A stretch of 64,000 nt of DNA. Source: Symmachiella dynata. GTDB lineage: Bacteria > Planctomycetota > Planctomycetia > Planctomycetales > Planctomycetaceae. Below the pieces are notes generated by a model. It worked only from the letters and a program-made list of their open reading frames with translations. It made no database searches and was not told the DNA's origin. Below, piece by piece: positions 1-9,331 of the stretch. The stretch's first letter is position 1. Each line of letters begins with the position of its first letter. A program made the translations under genes and the position numbers. The stretch covers positions 1,789,001 through 1,853,000 of the forward strand of contig NZ_CP036276.1 in assembly GCF_007747995.1 (NCBI RefSeq), read 5' to 3'.

Positions 1-345
1 GTAGTTCCCTCCGTTGAGTGGGTCGCAGCCTAACCACAAACTGCGATGATGCGGGTAGGGGAGAGCGCTCTCTGTAGTTAACGGCAACCCTGACTTGGGG
101 CCGTTTAATGGATAAAAGTAGGGATACTTCAAATTCGACTGCGCGCGATATGAGAGGATTGGCAAATTGTCATAGCGCACAATGAGATTCGAATGATTGC
201 AATACGCCGTGAGTCCATTGGCTTCGGGAACCGGTTGCGGGTAATCGATGGCCAACAGTTCCGGTGAAAACATACCGGCCAGCGCAATTCCTGATACGGA
301 AGCGGCCCCGAGTGATTTAGCAATCATTTTTCGTCGAGTTAACAT
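1..345 (-). CDS. DUF6807 (PmoA-like) exported protein, C-terminus cut by window edge
   Basis: The first 115 codons of a minus-strand gene whose 3' end lies beyond base 1. The N-terminus (MLTRRKMIAKSLGAASVSG) is a Tat-like or Sec leader with RRK followed by a hydrophobic stretch. After the leader come YFYPLNGP, and then HHRSLWLG at about residues 99-106. These are typical of the planctomycete DUF6807/PmoA-annotated family, whose biochemical role is not established. I chose the ATG at 345 because it opens the leader directly. The gene runs away from the LysR gene, with about 340 bp between them. Family assignment rests on remembered motif similarity only. Confidence 0.7.
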   Translation of the reverse strand, partial: MLTRRKMIAKSLGAASVSGIALAGMFSPELLAIDYPQPVPEANGLTAYCNHSNLIVRYDNLPILSYRAQSNLKYPYFYPLNGPKSGLPLTTESALPYPHHRSLWLGCDPLNGGNY

Positions 346-685
346 CAGATGATCCTTTTATAAAAAATCGGTTCGTCGCGAAATGTCTCGTTTAGATTCA
401 GCGGCACTTGGGCCTGCCGACCCATCTGGTCAACCAGTGTGATGCTGCGGTTGTCAGTGATTGGTTACGCTATGTCATGCAAACACAACCGTCTTGCAGA
501 GACAGTAGCAAGTCCACAGACGCGCAGTGCGAGACAACGAATGTATCGCAAACAATGAGCGATTACCATTTGGTCATTGACAGATTTCGCGCATGCAATG
601 GTCTCGACGTGCAGCCATTCGTGAGCCACACCGCACAGTATTACTTGGTCCCCTGCCATCACGGCTTCGGGGGAGGCTGCAAGTT
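346..685. other. Intergenic region, no supported gene
   Basis: Lies between the 3' end of the LysR gene and the start of the DUF6807 gene, so it should hold the promoter of the latter on the minus strand. A 93-codon open frame at 408-689 on the plus strand has no recognisable motif and runs into the LysR 3' end; I do not consider it a gene. No strong hairpin seen. Confidence 0.5.
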
Positions 686-1618
686 TTAATTCGATAACCT
701 CGCTTTGATCAAATCAATCAAAAGACGTTGGCTTGGGTTTTCTGACATACGCGGGCTGCTGTAGGCATAGGTGATATTTGGCTTCAAGCAATGCTTGAGT
801 GTTCGCTGAACGATCTCTGGATCGGACGAAGGGACTCCCCCGATACTGCCGACGAGACCGATGCCTTCTCCTTGTTTCACGCAACTTCGAATCGAAGAGG
901 CTAAGAGCAAATTGAAACGCCGGTCCGGGTGATCGAACACCCCGGCCCTTTTCAAAATCGCGTTGGATTCTTCGTCAGGATAGCCGTCTGGATGATTTAA
1001 AACCGGATATTTGGCGAGATCAGACGGATTGATGCGGCGTCGCTTGGCGAGCGGGTGACCGACGGGCATGATCACCATGGCTTCGATTTCGAACAGAACC
1101 TCAACAAGAAATTTTTGCGGATTTAGGCAGCAACGAGAATCGCCAATCACGAGATCGACTTCCCCAGATTGCAGCATTGCATCCCCATGGTGCTCGAACG
1201 ATTCGCGGTAAGTGACGTGAATGTCTGGATGAGTTTGACGGAATTCACAAATGACCGGCATCAAGTCATCGGTGAAGCTTCGCGGGGGTGTCGCCACCGA
1301 AAGATGTTTTGGGGTCAAGTCGCAGAGCTCTTGAAATCGGTTGAGAAGGCCTTCGAATTCCTTCACCACCGGTGTTGCGAGAGAAGCTAATAGCTGTCCG
1401 GCCTCCGTGACTTCACTACGCCTTCCATCTGATTCCAAGAGCGTGACACCAACGATGTGCTCCAGCGCACGGATCTGCTTCCAGACGGTTGGGTTAGATA
1501 AATCCAAAGACTCTGCCGCTGCCGACATGTTTCCCAGCCGGACCGCCTCGCAATAGCTGCGCAGTTGTGAGTACGAAAGGTCTTTGTAGATTGGTGTTGT
1601 TCGTTTGGTCCGCGGCAT
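686..1618 (-). CDS. LysR-family transcriptional regulator
   Basis: A 310-residue DNA-binding regulator of LysR size and layout. An N-terminal winged helix-turn-helix lies at about residues 14-73 (YSQLRSYCEAVRLGNMSAAA, then SNPTVWKQIRALE). An inducer-binding domain follows from about residue 105, with the usual VDLVIGD strand and the GIGLVG motif near the C-terminus. The gene is divergent from the DUF1559 gene that starts at 1803, and the 184-bp space between them carries an inverted repeat, so it may regulate itself and possibly that neighbour. LysR proteins are normally tetramers responding to a small-molecule ligand; the ligand cannot be read from this sequence. The ATG at 1618 is the natural start. 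Confidence 0.92.
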   Translation of the reverse strand: MPRTKRTTPIYKDLSYSQLRSYCEAVRLGNMSAAAESLDLSNPTVWKQIRALEHIVGVTLLESDGRRSEVTEAGQLLASLATPVVKEFEGLLNRFQELCDLTPKHLSVATPPRSFTDDLMPVICEFRQTHPDIHVTYRESFEHHGDAMLQSGEVDLVIGDSRCCLNPQKFLVEVLFEIEAMVIMPVGHPLAKRRRINPSDLAKYPVLNHPDGYPDEESNAILKRAGVFDHPDRRFNLLLASSIRSCVKQGEGIGLVGSIGGVPSSDPEIVQRTLKHCLKPNITYAYSSPRMSENPSQRLLIDLIKARLSN

Positions 1619-1660
1619 CGAAGTCCCTCACGCCACTTGGTTTCATTTTGTCTAATCCCG

Positions 1661-1703
1661 ATTTGCATATTATTGTACGTAATCTAGTCTGGCGATTGCA
1701 AAT
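1661..1703. promoter_or_regulatory. Inverted repeat in the LysR/DUF1559 divergent region, possible operator
   Basis: ATTTGCA at 1661-1667 is matched by TGCAAAT at 1697-1703, a perfect 7-bp inverted repeat with a 29-bp spacer, inside the divergent intergenic region. LysR regulators bind dyads upstream of their own and neighbouring genes, so this is a candidate site. It lacks the compact T-N11-A spacing of a classic LysR box, so it may be two half sites or chance. Confidence 0.3.
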
Positions 1704-1802
1704 GTTAAGGCGTAGGATGAATTGAGTCGGGATTGGATGCAACATAGACGTTGCAGCATTCCGCTTCCTCGTTTCCCTTTCTATATTTGCGGAGTCAATT
1801 CT

Positions 1803-2876
1803 ATGAAACTCTCAACGGGACAACGGCAAAGCTTTCCCTCTCACAAGAATGATGTGAGTAAGTTAGCCCGCAAATCCTCTGGATTTACACTAATCGAGCT
1901 GCTAGTTGTGATTGCTATTATCGCAATCCTCATTGCACTCTTGTTGCCCGCTGTTCAACAAGCCCGCGAAGCGGCCCGGCGGACTCAATGCAAAAACAAC
2001 CTGAAGCAACTCGGGGTGGCAATGCATAACTACCATGACGTGTACCTCACTTTTCCTCCGGCCTATATAAGCACGATGGCGGGACAAATCGGTTCGCGGG
2101 AACTGGGGCTTTATAGCTGGGGAGCATTTCTTCTGCCGTACATTGAACAAGGGAATTTGTTTAAGCAGCTCAATGTCGGAACCGTGACTTTGGATCAGAA
2201 TCTAGCGGATCCCGTTATTCGTGGAGCACTGCAAACACCGATTCCAGCATTTATCTGCCCGACCGATGTTGGTCCCGAATTGAATAACTGGGAAAATAGC
2301 GGGACAGCCGGACGGTACAATCGGCTCGTCACCTCCGACGGTACCGATCGAATTGCGATTGCGAAATCGAACTACATCATGGTCACGTCGACTGGAAACA
2401 GTACACGCCCCGCTGTGAACGATAGCCCGTATGGTTCGTTTGACGGTGTAGGTGGCCAAAACTCGAGCGTAAAAATCAGGGATATCATCGATGGAACGAG
2501 CAATACGCTGGCCATTGGAGAACGCGCTTGGCAGGTTGGCTCGATTGAAATGGGAGCCGGAACGGCTGTCGGATTCAGCGTGATCAGTTCTCGTATGTCT
2601 GACGGGATCCTCGAGTCTGGAACAGCTGTCATGGGGATCGCATATTGGGGGGTGAATGATACCGTCAGCCCGTTTGCCGCCGGACATGCCGCTCGCGCAT
2701 TCAGCAGCCCGCATGTCGGAGGTATTCAGTTTTTGTTGTGCGACGGATCGGCCCGGTTTATCAGCGAGAACGTTGATTTTAAGCCGCATAATGTCGGATC
2801 GGACGGATGGCTCGTCGACAGCACGCTTGAACGGCTGTTCTCCAGAAAAGATGGCGACGTGCTTGGCGAATTTTAA
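1803..2876 (+). CDS. DUF1559 family prepilin-like protein
   Basis: A 357-residue member of the DUF1559 family, which is strongly expanded in planctomycetes and has a type IV pilin-like N-terminus. The prepilin motif [17 protein letters not shown] starts at residue 27, with the conserved Glu five residues after the cleavage Gly. It is followed by [14 protein letters not shown] and the family's [11 protein letters not shown] stretch. Near the C-terminus is [17 protein letters not shown], the signature usual for this family. I chose the ATG at 1803 because GGAG lies 8 nt upstream; an in-frame start at 1722 would add a non-pilin tail. The lipoprotein gene that follows at 3281 is a common partner. 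The protein is expected in the envelope; the assembled structure is unknown. Confidence 0.93.
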   Translation: MKLSTGQRQSFPSHKNDVSKLARKSSGFTLIELLVVIAIIAILIALLLPAVQQAREAARRTQCKNNLKQLGVAMHNYHDVYLTFPPAYISTMAGQIGSRELGLYSWGAFLLPYIEQGNLFKQLNVGTVTLDQNLADPVIRGALQTPIPAFICPTDVGPELNNWENSGTAGRYNRLVTSDGTDRIAIAKSNYIMVTSTGNSTRPAVNDSPYGSFDGVGGQNSSVKIRDIIDGTSNTLAIGERAWQVGSIEMGAGTAVGFSVISSRMSDGILESGTAVMGIAYWGVNDTVSPFAAGHAARAFSSPHVGGIQFLLCDGSARFISENVDFKPHNVGSDGWLVDSTLERLFSRKDGDVLGEF

Positions 2877-3280
2877 TCGTCAGCATTGCTTGGCCAACGT
2901 GCCGCCTTGTTACGTCAAATTGAACAGGGTTGCATTGGCAGCCAAGCGATCGTGAATTCGGCGAAACGACGCCATTGGTCTCGTCGCAGCTTTCATCAGC
3001 CTTGCTGAGAACAAGATGTAAGCGGTCGGCGGTGTGTGGAGTCTCCCGCACTGCCAACCGCTTACCCGGCGAAATGACGTCGTCGGATTCGATGCGACGA
3101 GGTCCAGGATCAGCGCTTAGTTTTTAGGCGTCGCTATTTCTCGCCGATATAAGCGTCAGCCTGAAGGCAAATGTTTGAGCAAGATCACAATTTCACAACT
3201 GACTGCACATGCCGCGCATGAAACCACGCGAGTCACCGCGTTTTCTCAAGTCGAAGGCTCAGAGTCGGAGGTTCGTAAAG
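2877..3280. other. Intergenic region with a long hairpin
   Basis: 404 bp between the DUF1559 gene and the lipoprotein gene. The one clear structure is the inverted repeat at 3018-3065 listed separately. Short open frames here have no recognisable product. Confidence 0.5.
3018..3065. repeat. Long imperfect hairpin downstream of the DUF1559 gene
   Basis: GTAAGCGGT at 3018-3026 pairs perfectly with ACCGCTTAC at 3057-3065. Pairing continues inward through most of the remaining bases, with two mismatches and a few G-T pairs, to a 4-nt loop near 3040-3043. No T-tract follows on either strand, so it is not a standard intrinsic terminator. It may protect the 3' end of the DUF1559 mRNA or be a remnant of a palindromic repeat. 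Confidence 0.5.
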
Positions 3281-3688
3281 ATGAAGGCATTGTTAAAAGC
3301 ATTCAAGCCATCTGCCATGGCTCTTGTCGTTGCCATCTGGGCGACTTCGGGATGTGGAGGGAACGGGGACCGACCGGAGATTGGAACGGTTGAGGGGACG
3401 ATCACTTTGGACGGCAAGCCGTTTCAGGAAGTTGTTGTCGTCTTCATTCCCGATAAAGGCCGTCCTTCGACCGGGGTCACCGACGAAGAGGGCAGGTATG
3501 AGTTGAAGTATTTGGAAGATGCCGAAGGTGCGAAAATCGGTCACCACAAGGTCGGACTGGCTGCTCAAGAGGATGTGCAACCTTCGGCTCCCATTCCACG
3601 GAAATACGGCTATGGCCCCAATACGGAATTGGAAGCGGAAGTCTTAGCCGGAGACAACGTATTGGATTTTAAATTGACATCAAATTGA
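3281..3688 (+). CDS. Small lipoprotein with carboxypeptidase-regulatory-like fold
   Basis: A 135-residue exported lipoprotein. A hydrophobic leader ends in TSGC (Cys25), a lipobox. The mature part begins GTVEGTITLDGKPF and continues with VVVVFIPDKGRPSTGVTDEEGRY in two adjoining motifs, the usual pattern of the transthyretin-like/carboxypeptidase-regulatory beta-sandwich. Such small lipoproteins commonly follow DUF1559 genes in planctomycetes; their role is unknown. I chose the ATG at 3281 because it opens the signal peptide and has GGAG about 10 nt upstream; the longer in-frame start at 3209 would add a charged tail before the leader. Confidence 0.85.
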   Translation: MKALLKAFKPSAMALVVAIWATSGCGGNGDRPEIGTVEGTITLDGKPFQEVVVVFIPDKGRPSTGVTDEEGRYELKYLEDAEGAKIGHHKVGLAAQEDVQPSAPIPRKYGYGPNTELEAEVLAGDNVLDFKLTSN

Positions 3689-3772
3689 AGTGTGTTCGCG
3701 TCTTTAGAAGTTAATGATTTTATGTGGTTGCGGAGGTTGTCCGCGCTGCGGTCAGGGAGTTGAGGAGTAGGA

Positions 3773-4930
3773 ATGCGTCGAAACGTCAGCCAGCAAGCAG
3801 GCATTGCAATTGTCCTCTGCGTCTTTTTACATGGCAGTGCTGCCATGTCAGCAGAAACGGAGAAGACCAGCCCGAAAAAAACAGAGGTCCAACAGGGGAT
3901 TGCCGGCAGCTTCAAACAGCTGCGCGAACGTTTTGAACCAGAGCTAAGCTGGAATGCAACGACGCCGGCTGAGCATGCCGAATGGCGAAAGTCATTTCGG
4001 GACACCGTCGTTCGCCTGCTGGGGCGGATGCCGGAAAAGGTGCCGCTCAATGTGGTCTGGGCGGAAAAGAAAGAATTCGAACTGTTCACCCGGCATAAAG
4101 TCTATATTCGCTCTGAAGCTGAGTACTGGGTGCCGGTCTATTACTATGTCCCGCACAAGCATGATGAAAAACTCCCGGCCATCGTCTGCCTGCATGGGCA
4201 TAGCGGGATTGAGCCTTACATTGCTTCCCAGCGCAAGGAGAGCATTATCAAGAGCACAAAGCGAGGCCAATTAGACTACGCTGTTTATTTTGCCAAGCAC
4301 GGATATGTCACAGCTGCCATTGTGATGCGCGGATTCAATGAAACGGCGGACAAACAAGACCGCGGGGTCAGTCACGTCACCCGCAGTTGCCTGCAAGTGA
4401 CGATGAGTTCGTATCTCATGGGGATGACCACGCTGGGGCTGCGTTGCTGGGATGCGATGCGCGTCATCGATTTTCTGCAGTCCCAGGAAGTCGTCGATCC
4501 CGATAAAATCGGGCTGGCAGGTCTTTCCGGGGGAGGCGCCGTTGCCATGTATCTCCCAGTTCTGGAGAAACGGATCAAGGTGGCAATGATTGCCGGAGCA
4601 TTCACGGCTTTTCGTTCCACTTTCTATGCGACGCCTCATTGCATGTGCCAATGTCTACCGGGCATCATGCAGTATGGCGAGATGTCGGACATTGTTGCTT
4701 TGTGTGCACCGCGTCCGGTCCTGTTGATCAACGGCACGGGAGACACGGGATTCCCGATCGAAGATGCCAGGATTGGATATGAGAAATTAAAGCGGGTTTA
4801 CTCACTTCAAGGAGTCGGAGAAAACGTTGAAGCGGATTTCTTCGAAGGCGGTCATCGTTGGTCAAACAATAAGACGCTGGATTTTCTCGCAAAACATTTC
4901 CAGAACCCCAAGTCGAAGATCAGTGAGTGA
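3773..4930 (+). CDS. Exported alpha/beta hydrolase (esterase-like)
   Basis: A 385-residue secreted serine hydrolase. An N-terminal signal peptide runs to about residue 28. The hydrolase core has the HG oxyanion region (VCLHGHSG) and the nucleophile elbow GLSGG with Ser252. The likely acid is in GTGDTGF (Asp324) and the likely base in GGHRW (His361), so the full triad is present. Size and layout resemble the acetyl-xylan-esterase/Abhydrolase_7 group often found in planctomycete polysaccharide-degradation genes; the substrate is not predictable. The ATG at 3773 has an AGGAG a few bases upstream. It lies on the same strand as the PSD1 and DUF1501 genes that follow, with an 87-bp gap, and may be cotranscribed with them. 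Confidence 0.85.
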   Translation: MRRNVSQQAGIAIVLCVFLHGSAAMSAETEKTSPKKTEVQQGIAGSFKQLRERFEPELSWNATTPAEHAEWRKSFRDTVVRLLGRMPEKVPLNVVWAEKKEFELFTRHKVYIRSEAEYWVPVYYYVPHKHDEKLPAIVCLHGHSGIEPYIASQRKESIIKSTKRGQLDYAVYFAKHGYVTAAIVMRGFNETADKQDRGVSHVTRSCLQVTMSSYLMGMTTLGLRCWDAMRVIDFLQSQEVVDPDKIGLAGLSGGGAVAMYLPVLEKRIKVAMIAGAFTAFRSTFYATPHCMCQCLPGIMQYGEMSDIVALCAPRPVLLINGTGDTGFPIEDARIGYEKLKRVYSLQGVGENVEADFFEGGHRWSNNKTLDFLAKHFQNPKSKISE

Positions 4931-5017
4931 CGATGACAATCGTCTCGAGAAGGCTATCCCTGCGCTGAGTTGGATAGTCTCGCCTTCTCCTGCTCCTCAG
5001 TATTAGGAAACGGTCTT

Positions 5018-7543
5018 ATGTTGCTTCTCGACAGAATTCAGTTTGGATACGCGAACTCTGGTCGCCAGCGGTTTCTTACCCGGTTTTCGACTGGTTTGGC
5101 AATCGTCTTGCTGGGGATGGTTGTTTTAGGTGGCGACTCGGCCAGGGGTGGGGAGCCGAAACCCGAAGATCTCAAATTCTTTGAAACAAAAATCCGCCCT
5201 CTGCTGCATAAACAGTGTGGTAGTTGCCATGGAGAGGAAGCACAGGAATCGGGATTGCGGCTCGATACCTATCGCGGGATTTGGGAAGGCGGGGACTTAG
5301 GCCCGACCGTGGTCCCCGGGGATGTCAAACACAGTCTGCTTTTCGCAGCGGTCGATTATAAAGACACCAATCTGCAAATGCCGCCGGATGGCAAACTGCC
5401 GCAAGCGTCGATCGATCTGATTCGAGAGTGGATCGAGCGTGGGGCTCCTCATCCAGATCAGAACGGTGAATTGCAACCGATCCCCCGCGCCGGGAAAATT
5501 GATCTTGAGGAAGCGCGAAAGCATTGGGCGTTCCAACCGATCACTCATCCGCAGGTCCCCGAGTTCGATCAGTCCGACTGGGACGAAAATCCGATCGATG
5601 CCTTCGTCTTCGCACGCATGCGCTCAGAAGGGTTACAACCGAATCCACCCGCTGACAAACGGACGCTAATTCGGCGAGCCACGTTCGACTTGACGGGGCT
5701 CCCTCCCACGCCGGAAGAGATTGAAGAGTTCCTTGCGGATGATTCGCCCGCTGCCTTCGACAAAGTCATCGACAGACTCTTAGCGTCGCAGCAATACGGC
5801 GAGCGCTGGGGACGACATTGGCTAGACGTAGCCCGGTATGCGGATAGCAACGGACTGGACGAAAACCTCGCCCATCTTGATGCGTGGAAGTATCGCAACT
5901 ACGTCATTAAGTCCTTCAATGACGACAAGCCGTTCGATCAGTTTATCATCGAGCAACTCGCTGGCGACATACTCTACAAGAAACGTAGGGGGGACTCCAC
6001 GCCGGATTCTGATGCGGATTTCGACTTGCTGATTGCAACCGGATACCTCACCCTCGGCCCGAAGGTGCTCGCCGAACAAGACGTCGTCAAGATGGAGATG
6101 GATATTATCGATGAGCAGATCGATGCAATGGGGCAAGCAGTGCTCGGATTGACGATCGCCTGTGCTCGTTGCCACGATCATAAATTCGATCCGATCTCAG
6201 CCGAAGATTACTACGCCATTGCAGGGATTCTAAAAAGCACAAAGACCATGCAGCGGTACGAGACGATTGCTCGTTACAACGAGCACATAATCGCCACGAA
6301 ACAACAGCACGAGGCGAAACGCCAAAACGAAGTGTTGAGAGCAGAAAAGAAAAAGGAAATTCAAAGCGTTCTTGATGCGGCACTCGCGGAACTGACTGAC
6401 GAAGACCGCAAGCTGCCCCCCAAAGACGCGGAATCAAAGTTTTCCGCTGAGGTCCAAGCTCAACTTAAAAAACTTCGCGAGGAAGACAAGCTGCTGAAGA
6501 AGCAGACCCCCGTTCTACCGACAGCCATGGGAGTTGTCGAAGGGACCGTTGATGACACTAGAGTTCATGTTCGCGGCAGCCACTTGACCTTAGGAAAGGT
6601 TGTGCAGCGCGGGGTTCCCGCTGTGTTGGAGCAGTACGGCTCTCTAGAGATTCCAGAATCAACGAGTGGACGTTTGCAGCTCGCCCAATGGATGGCCAGT
6701 TCCAGCAATCCGCTAACGGCCCGTGTGGCGGTCAATCGCATATGGTGCTGGCATTTTGGCCGGGGGATCGTCCGGACTGTTGAAAACTTTGGCAAATTGG
6801 GCGTGCCACCGACTCACCCGGATCTGCTGGATTGGCTGGCAGCAGAATTCATGGATGATGGCTGGTCGATCAAAGAAATGCATAAACGCATCATGCGGAC
6901 GCGCACCTATCAGATGAGCAGTGCGATGAATCCCCAAAATGTTGCGATTGACCCGGATAATCAGTATTTCTGGAGATCGCAATTACGACGTCTCGATGCT
7001 GAGGAAATACGCGACTCATTTCTCGCGGTGAGCGGACGGCTTGACCCAAGTATGGGGGGCCCCGTTTTGAATCTCCCCAAATGGAAGCTGGTCTTTAACC
7101 ACCGATCGAAGGATGCGACATCCTACGATTCGAACCGCCGTTCCATTTATTTACCTGTGATTCGAAACAATCTTTACGACGGTTTCTATCTGTTCGATTA
7201 CACCAATCCCGATGTGCCGACGGGCGACCGCGGGGCATCGACGGTTGCTCCTCAGGCGTTGTTTTTGATGAACAGTGATCTTGTGCTGCAATCTTCAATG
7301 AGTCTGGCCAAGCAGTTATTCAAGACGAGTCCCGACAACCCCCAAGAGCGCGCCGTGCTCCTCTATCAACGTGCCTTGGGCCGCAGTCCCGAAGGGGCAG
7401 AAGTGGACCGGCTGCTGGACTACACCACTCAGCTTGAGTCCATGCTACAAGCGGATCCGGATACAAAAACGCCGCAGCTTACGGCTTGGGCCGTTGTGTG
7501 CCAAAGTGTGCTGACTTCGAACGAATTCCTCTATGTCAAGTAA
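5018..7543 (+). CDS. PSD1 and planctomycete cytochrome c domain protein (DUF1549/DUF1553)
   Basis: An exported protein of 841 residues. After a signal peptide (to about residue 44) comes a planctomycete cytochrome c domain with the heme motif CGSCH at residues 67-71 and the distal region LQMPPDGKLP. Next is DUF1549 (PSD1), with NPIDAFVFARM, LTGLPPTPEEI and YGERWGRHWLDVARYADSNG, and with a second CxxCH (CARCH, near residue 382). A coiled-coil-prone KE-rich linker follows near residues 430-495. DUF1553 ends the protein, with NPLTARVAVNRIW and FGKLGVPPTHPDLLDWLA. I chose the ATG at 5018; an upstream ATG at 4970 would add 16 residues. The downstream DUF1501 gene is its standard partner. Planctomycetes carry dozens of these pairs, and their function is unproven. 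Confidence 0.93.
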   Translation: MLLLDRIQFGYANSGRQRFLTRFSTGLAIVLLGMVVLGGDSARGGEPKPEDLKFFETKIRPLLHKQCGSCHGEEAQESGLRLDTYRGIWEGGDLGPTVVPGDVKHSLLFAAVDYKDTNLQMPPDGKLPQASIDLIREWIERGAPHPDQNGELQPIPRAGKIDLEEARKHWAFQPITHPQVPEFDQSDWDENPIDAFVFARMRSEGLQPNPPADKRTLIRRATFDLTGLPPTPEEIEEFLADDSPAAFDKVIDRLLASQQYGERWGRHWLDVARYADSNGLDENLAHLDAWKYRNYVIKSFNDDKPFDQFIIEQLAGDILYKKRRGDSTPDSDADFDLLIATGYLTLGPKVLAEQDVVKMEMDIIDEQIDAMGQAVLGLTIACARCHDHKFDPISAEDYYAIAGILKSTKTMQRYETIARYNEHIIATKQQHEAKRQNEVLRAEKKKEIQSVLDAALAELTDEDRKLPPKDAESKFSAEVQAQLKKLREEDKLLKKQTPVLPTAMGVVEGTVDDTRVHVRGSHLTLGKVVQRGVPAVLEQYGSLEIPESTSGRLQLAQWMASSSNPLTARVAVNRIWCWHFGRGIVRTVENFGKLGVPPTHPDLLDWLAAEFMDDGWSIKEMHKRIMRTRTYQMSSAMNPQNVAIDPDNQYFWRSQLRRLDAEEIRDSFLAVSGRLDPSMGGPVLNLPKWKLVFNHRSKDATSYDSNRRSIYLPVIRNNLYDGFYLFDYTNPDVPTGDRGASTVAPQALFLMNSDLVLQSSMSLAKQLFKTSPDNPQERAVLLYQRALGRSPEGAEVDRLLDYTTQLESMLQADPDTKTPQLTAWAVVCQSVLTSNEFLYVK

Positions 7544-7573
7544 CTGCGGACTTTCTACGGATCGTTAGAACCA

Positions 7574-7649
7574 GTTTCAAAACCCGGTTGCGCTTGTTCG
7601 AGAAACATTCAGAACAGTGTCAGTGAGACGCGTCAGAGGGTTTTGAAAC
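7574..7649. promoter_or_regulatory. Perfect 12-bp inverted repeat between PSD1 and DUF1501 genes
   Basis: GTTTCAAAACCC at 7574-7585 is exactly complementary to GGGTTTTGAAAC at 7638-7649, with a 52-nt spacer. It fills most of the gap between the two genes and could form a stem in the mRNA that separates their expression, or serve as a two-half-site operator. Confidence 0.45.
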
Positions 7650-7683
7650 GACTTGTCGTTAAACAGAAAGTGTGACATCCATC

Positions 7684-9111
7684 ATGAGTTACATTGATCA
7701 CATGAACACTCCGTGTAATCGACGGTCCATGCTGCGGAAATCGGCGACTGGATTCGGATATTTGGCGTTGTCTGCGATGCTGCAACAGGAACAAGCTTCC
7801 GCTGCGTCACAAAATCCTACGGCATCACCATTCCACACCACGCCGCATGCAAAGCGGGTGATCTTCTTGTTCATGAAAGGAGGCCCTTCGCACGTCGACA
7901 CGTTTGACTACAAACCACAACTGCAAAAAGATGACGGCAAAGCCGTTCCGTTTGACAAACCTCGAGTCCAATTCCACGCAACCGGTGACCTGCTCGCTTC
8001 CCCCTGGAAGTTTCAGCAATACGGAGAAAGCGGAATCCATGTCAGCGAATTGTTCCCACATCTTGCGAAGCACGTAGACGACATCTGCTTCCTGAATTCA
8101 TTGCATGGAACCAATCCCGCCCACGGCGGAGCCGCGTTAAAGCTGCATACGGGAAGCGACAACTTCATTCGCCCGAGCATGGGCGCATGGGTCAACTACG
8201 GACTGGGATCAGAAAACAACAATCTCCCCGGATTCATCACGATTTGCCCAACGTTGGCGCATGGCGGTGTGAAAAACTGGGGCTCCGCTTTTCTGCCGGC
8301 GCAATATCAAGGAATTCCCCTGGGGGTCGCTAGCCAACCCTCGACAAAGGCGCAGGTGAAATACATTGACAATCCCAAGTGGTCGGCCCCCGTACAAGAG
8401 TTACAACTCAAACTCTTAAGCGACATGAACCGGCAACACCTGGAAAGTGTCGGATCCGAAGCAGCGCTAGAAGCTCGTATCCAGTCATACGAGTTGGCAT
8501 TTCGCATGCAGTCGGAGATGCCGCTCGCTCAAGACCTTTCCGAGGAGACGGCAGCAACGCTGGACATGTACGGTCTGAATAATGAAATCACCGAAGATTT
8601 TGGCCGACAATGCCTGCTGGCGCGTCGTTTCGCAGAACGCGGTGTTCGATTCATCCAAGTCACGCACAGTGACAATTACGTTCAATGGGACCAACATGAC
8701 GGTTTGAAAGTTGGGCATGAGAAAAATTCGGCGAAAGTGGATCAGCCTATTGCCGCTCTGTTAACCGATCTCAAGCAACGGGGTTTACTGGATGACACGC
8801 TGGTCTTATGGGGAGGCGAGTTTGGCCGTACTCCGGTTTGTGAAGGCAAAGGCCGAGATGGTCGCGACCATAACCCCGAAGGTTTCACCATGTGGATGGC
8901 CGGCGGCGGCGTGAAGGGTGGCTTACAGTATGGAGCGACTGACGAATACGGCTATTATGCCATCGAGAACAAGATGCACGTGCACGACATGCACGCCACG
9001 ATGCTCTACCTCCTTGGACTGCATCACGAACAGCTCACTTACCGACACGCCGGTCGTGATTTTCGGTTAACTGACGTCCATGGGAAAGTTCACAAAGAGA
9101 TTATCGCATAA
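7684..9111 (+). CDS. DUF1501 family protein, Tat-exported
   Basis: About 475 residues. An N-terminal twin-arginine-like leader (NRRSMLRKSATGFGYLALSA) is followed by KRVIFLFMKGGPSHVDTFD, the opening strand of DUF1501, a family with an alkaline-phosphatase/sulfatase-like fold. Later family motifs are WGGEFGRTP, GRDGRDHNP and HDMHATMLYLLGLHH, which carry likely metal-binding Asp and His residues. The start is uncertain: GTG at 7672, ATG at 7684 and ATG at 7702 are all in frame and all keep the leader. It sits 140 bp after the PSD1 gene, the usual partner. Activity of DUF1501 proteins has not been firmly shown; hydrolysis of a phosphate or sulfate ester is only suggested by the fold. Confidence 0.92.
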   Translation: MSYIDHMNTPCNRRSMLRKSATGFGYLALSAMLQQEQASAASQNPTASPFHTTPHAKRVIFLFMKGGPSHVDTFDYKPQLQKDDGKAVPFDKPRVQFHATGDLLASPWKFQQYGESGIHVSELFPHLAKHVDDICFLNSLHGTNPAHGGAALKLHTGSDNFIRPSMGAWVNYGLGSENNNLPGFITICPTLAHGGVKNWGSAFLPAQYQGIPLGVASQPSTKAQVKYIDNPKWSAPVQELQLKLLSDMNRQHLESVGSEAALEARIQSYELAFRMQSEMPLAQDLSEETAATLDMYGLNNEITEDFGRQCLLARRFAERGVRFIQVTHSDNYVQWDQHDGLKVGHEKNSAKVDQPIAALLTDLKQRGLLDDTLVLWGGEFGRTPVCEGKGRDGRDHNPEGFTMWMAGGGVKGGLQYGATDEYGYYAIENKMHVHDMHATMLYLLGLHHEQLTYRHAGRDFRLTDVHGKVHKEIIA

Positions 9112-9138
9112 CGGTCCGTTAAAAGTTTCCAGCCCGCC

Positions 9139-9165
9139 GCGCAAATTCTCGGCGCCAATTTGCGC
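9139..9165. terminator. Hairpin after the DUF1501 gene, possible terminator
   Basis: GCGCAAATT (9139-9147) and AATTTGCGC (9157-9165) form a perfect 9-bp stem with a 9-nt loop, 27 bp after the DUF1501 stop and between convergent genes. There is no T-tract, so it is at best a weak or non-canonical terminator. Confidence 0.4.
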
Positions 9166-9331
9166 AGCCTCTGCGGACCAGCCGGTTGGTGCGTGTGTCT
9201 CAAACTGTATGCAGAAACGCTCTGTCGGGATGGATTCTTTTGGGGCGTATCCCAACGTAGTCAATCGTGTTCTTCCACGATAAGTTCGTTCGGCGTATCG
9301 GGATAACAAGTCGGCCGGCTTTTGTGCAACG

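Noticed and set aside
408-689. 93-codon plus-strand open frame
   Set aside because: No motif, no good ribosome site, and it runs into the end of the LysR gene on the other strand.
3018-3065. Integron attC site
   Set aside because: The hairpin lacks the GTTRRRY and RYYYAAC core sites, and no integrase is nearby.
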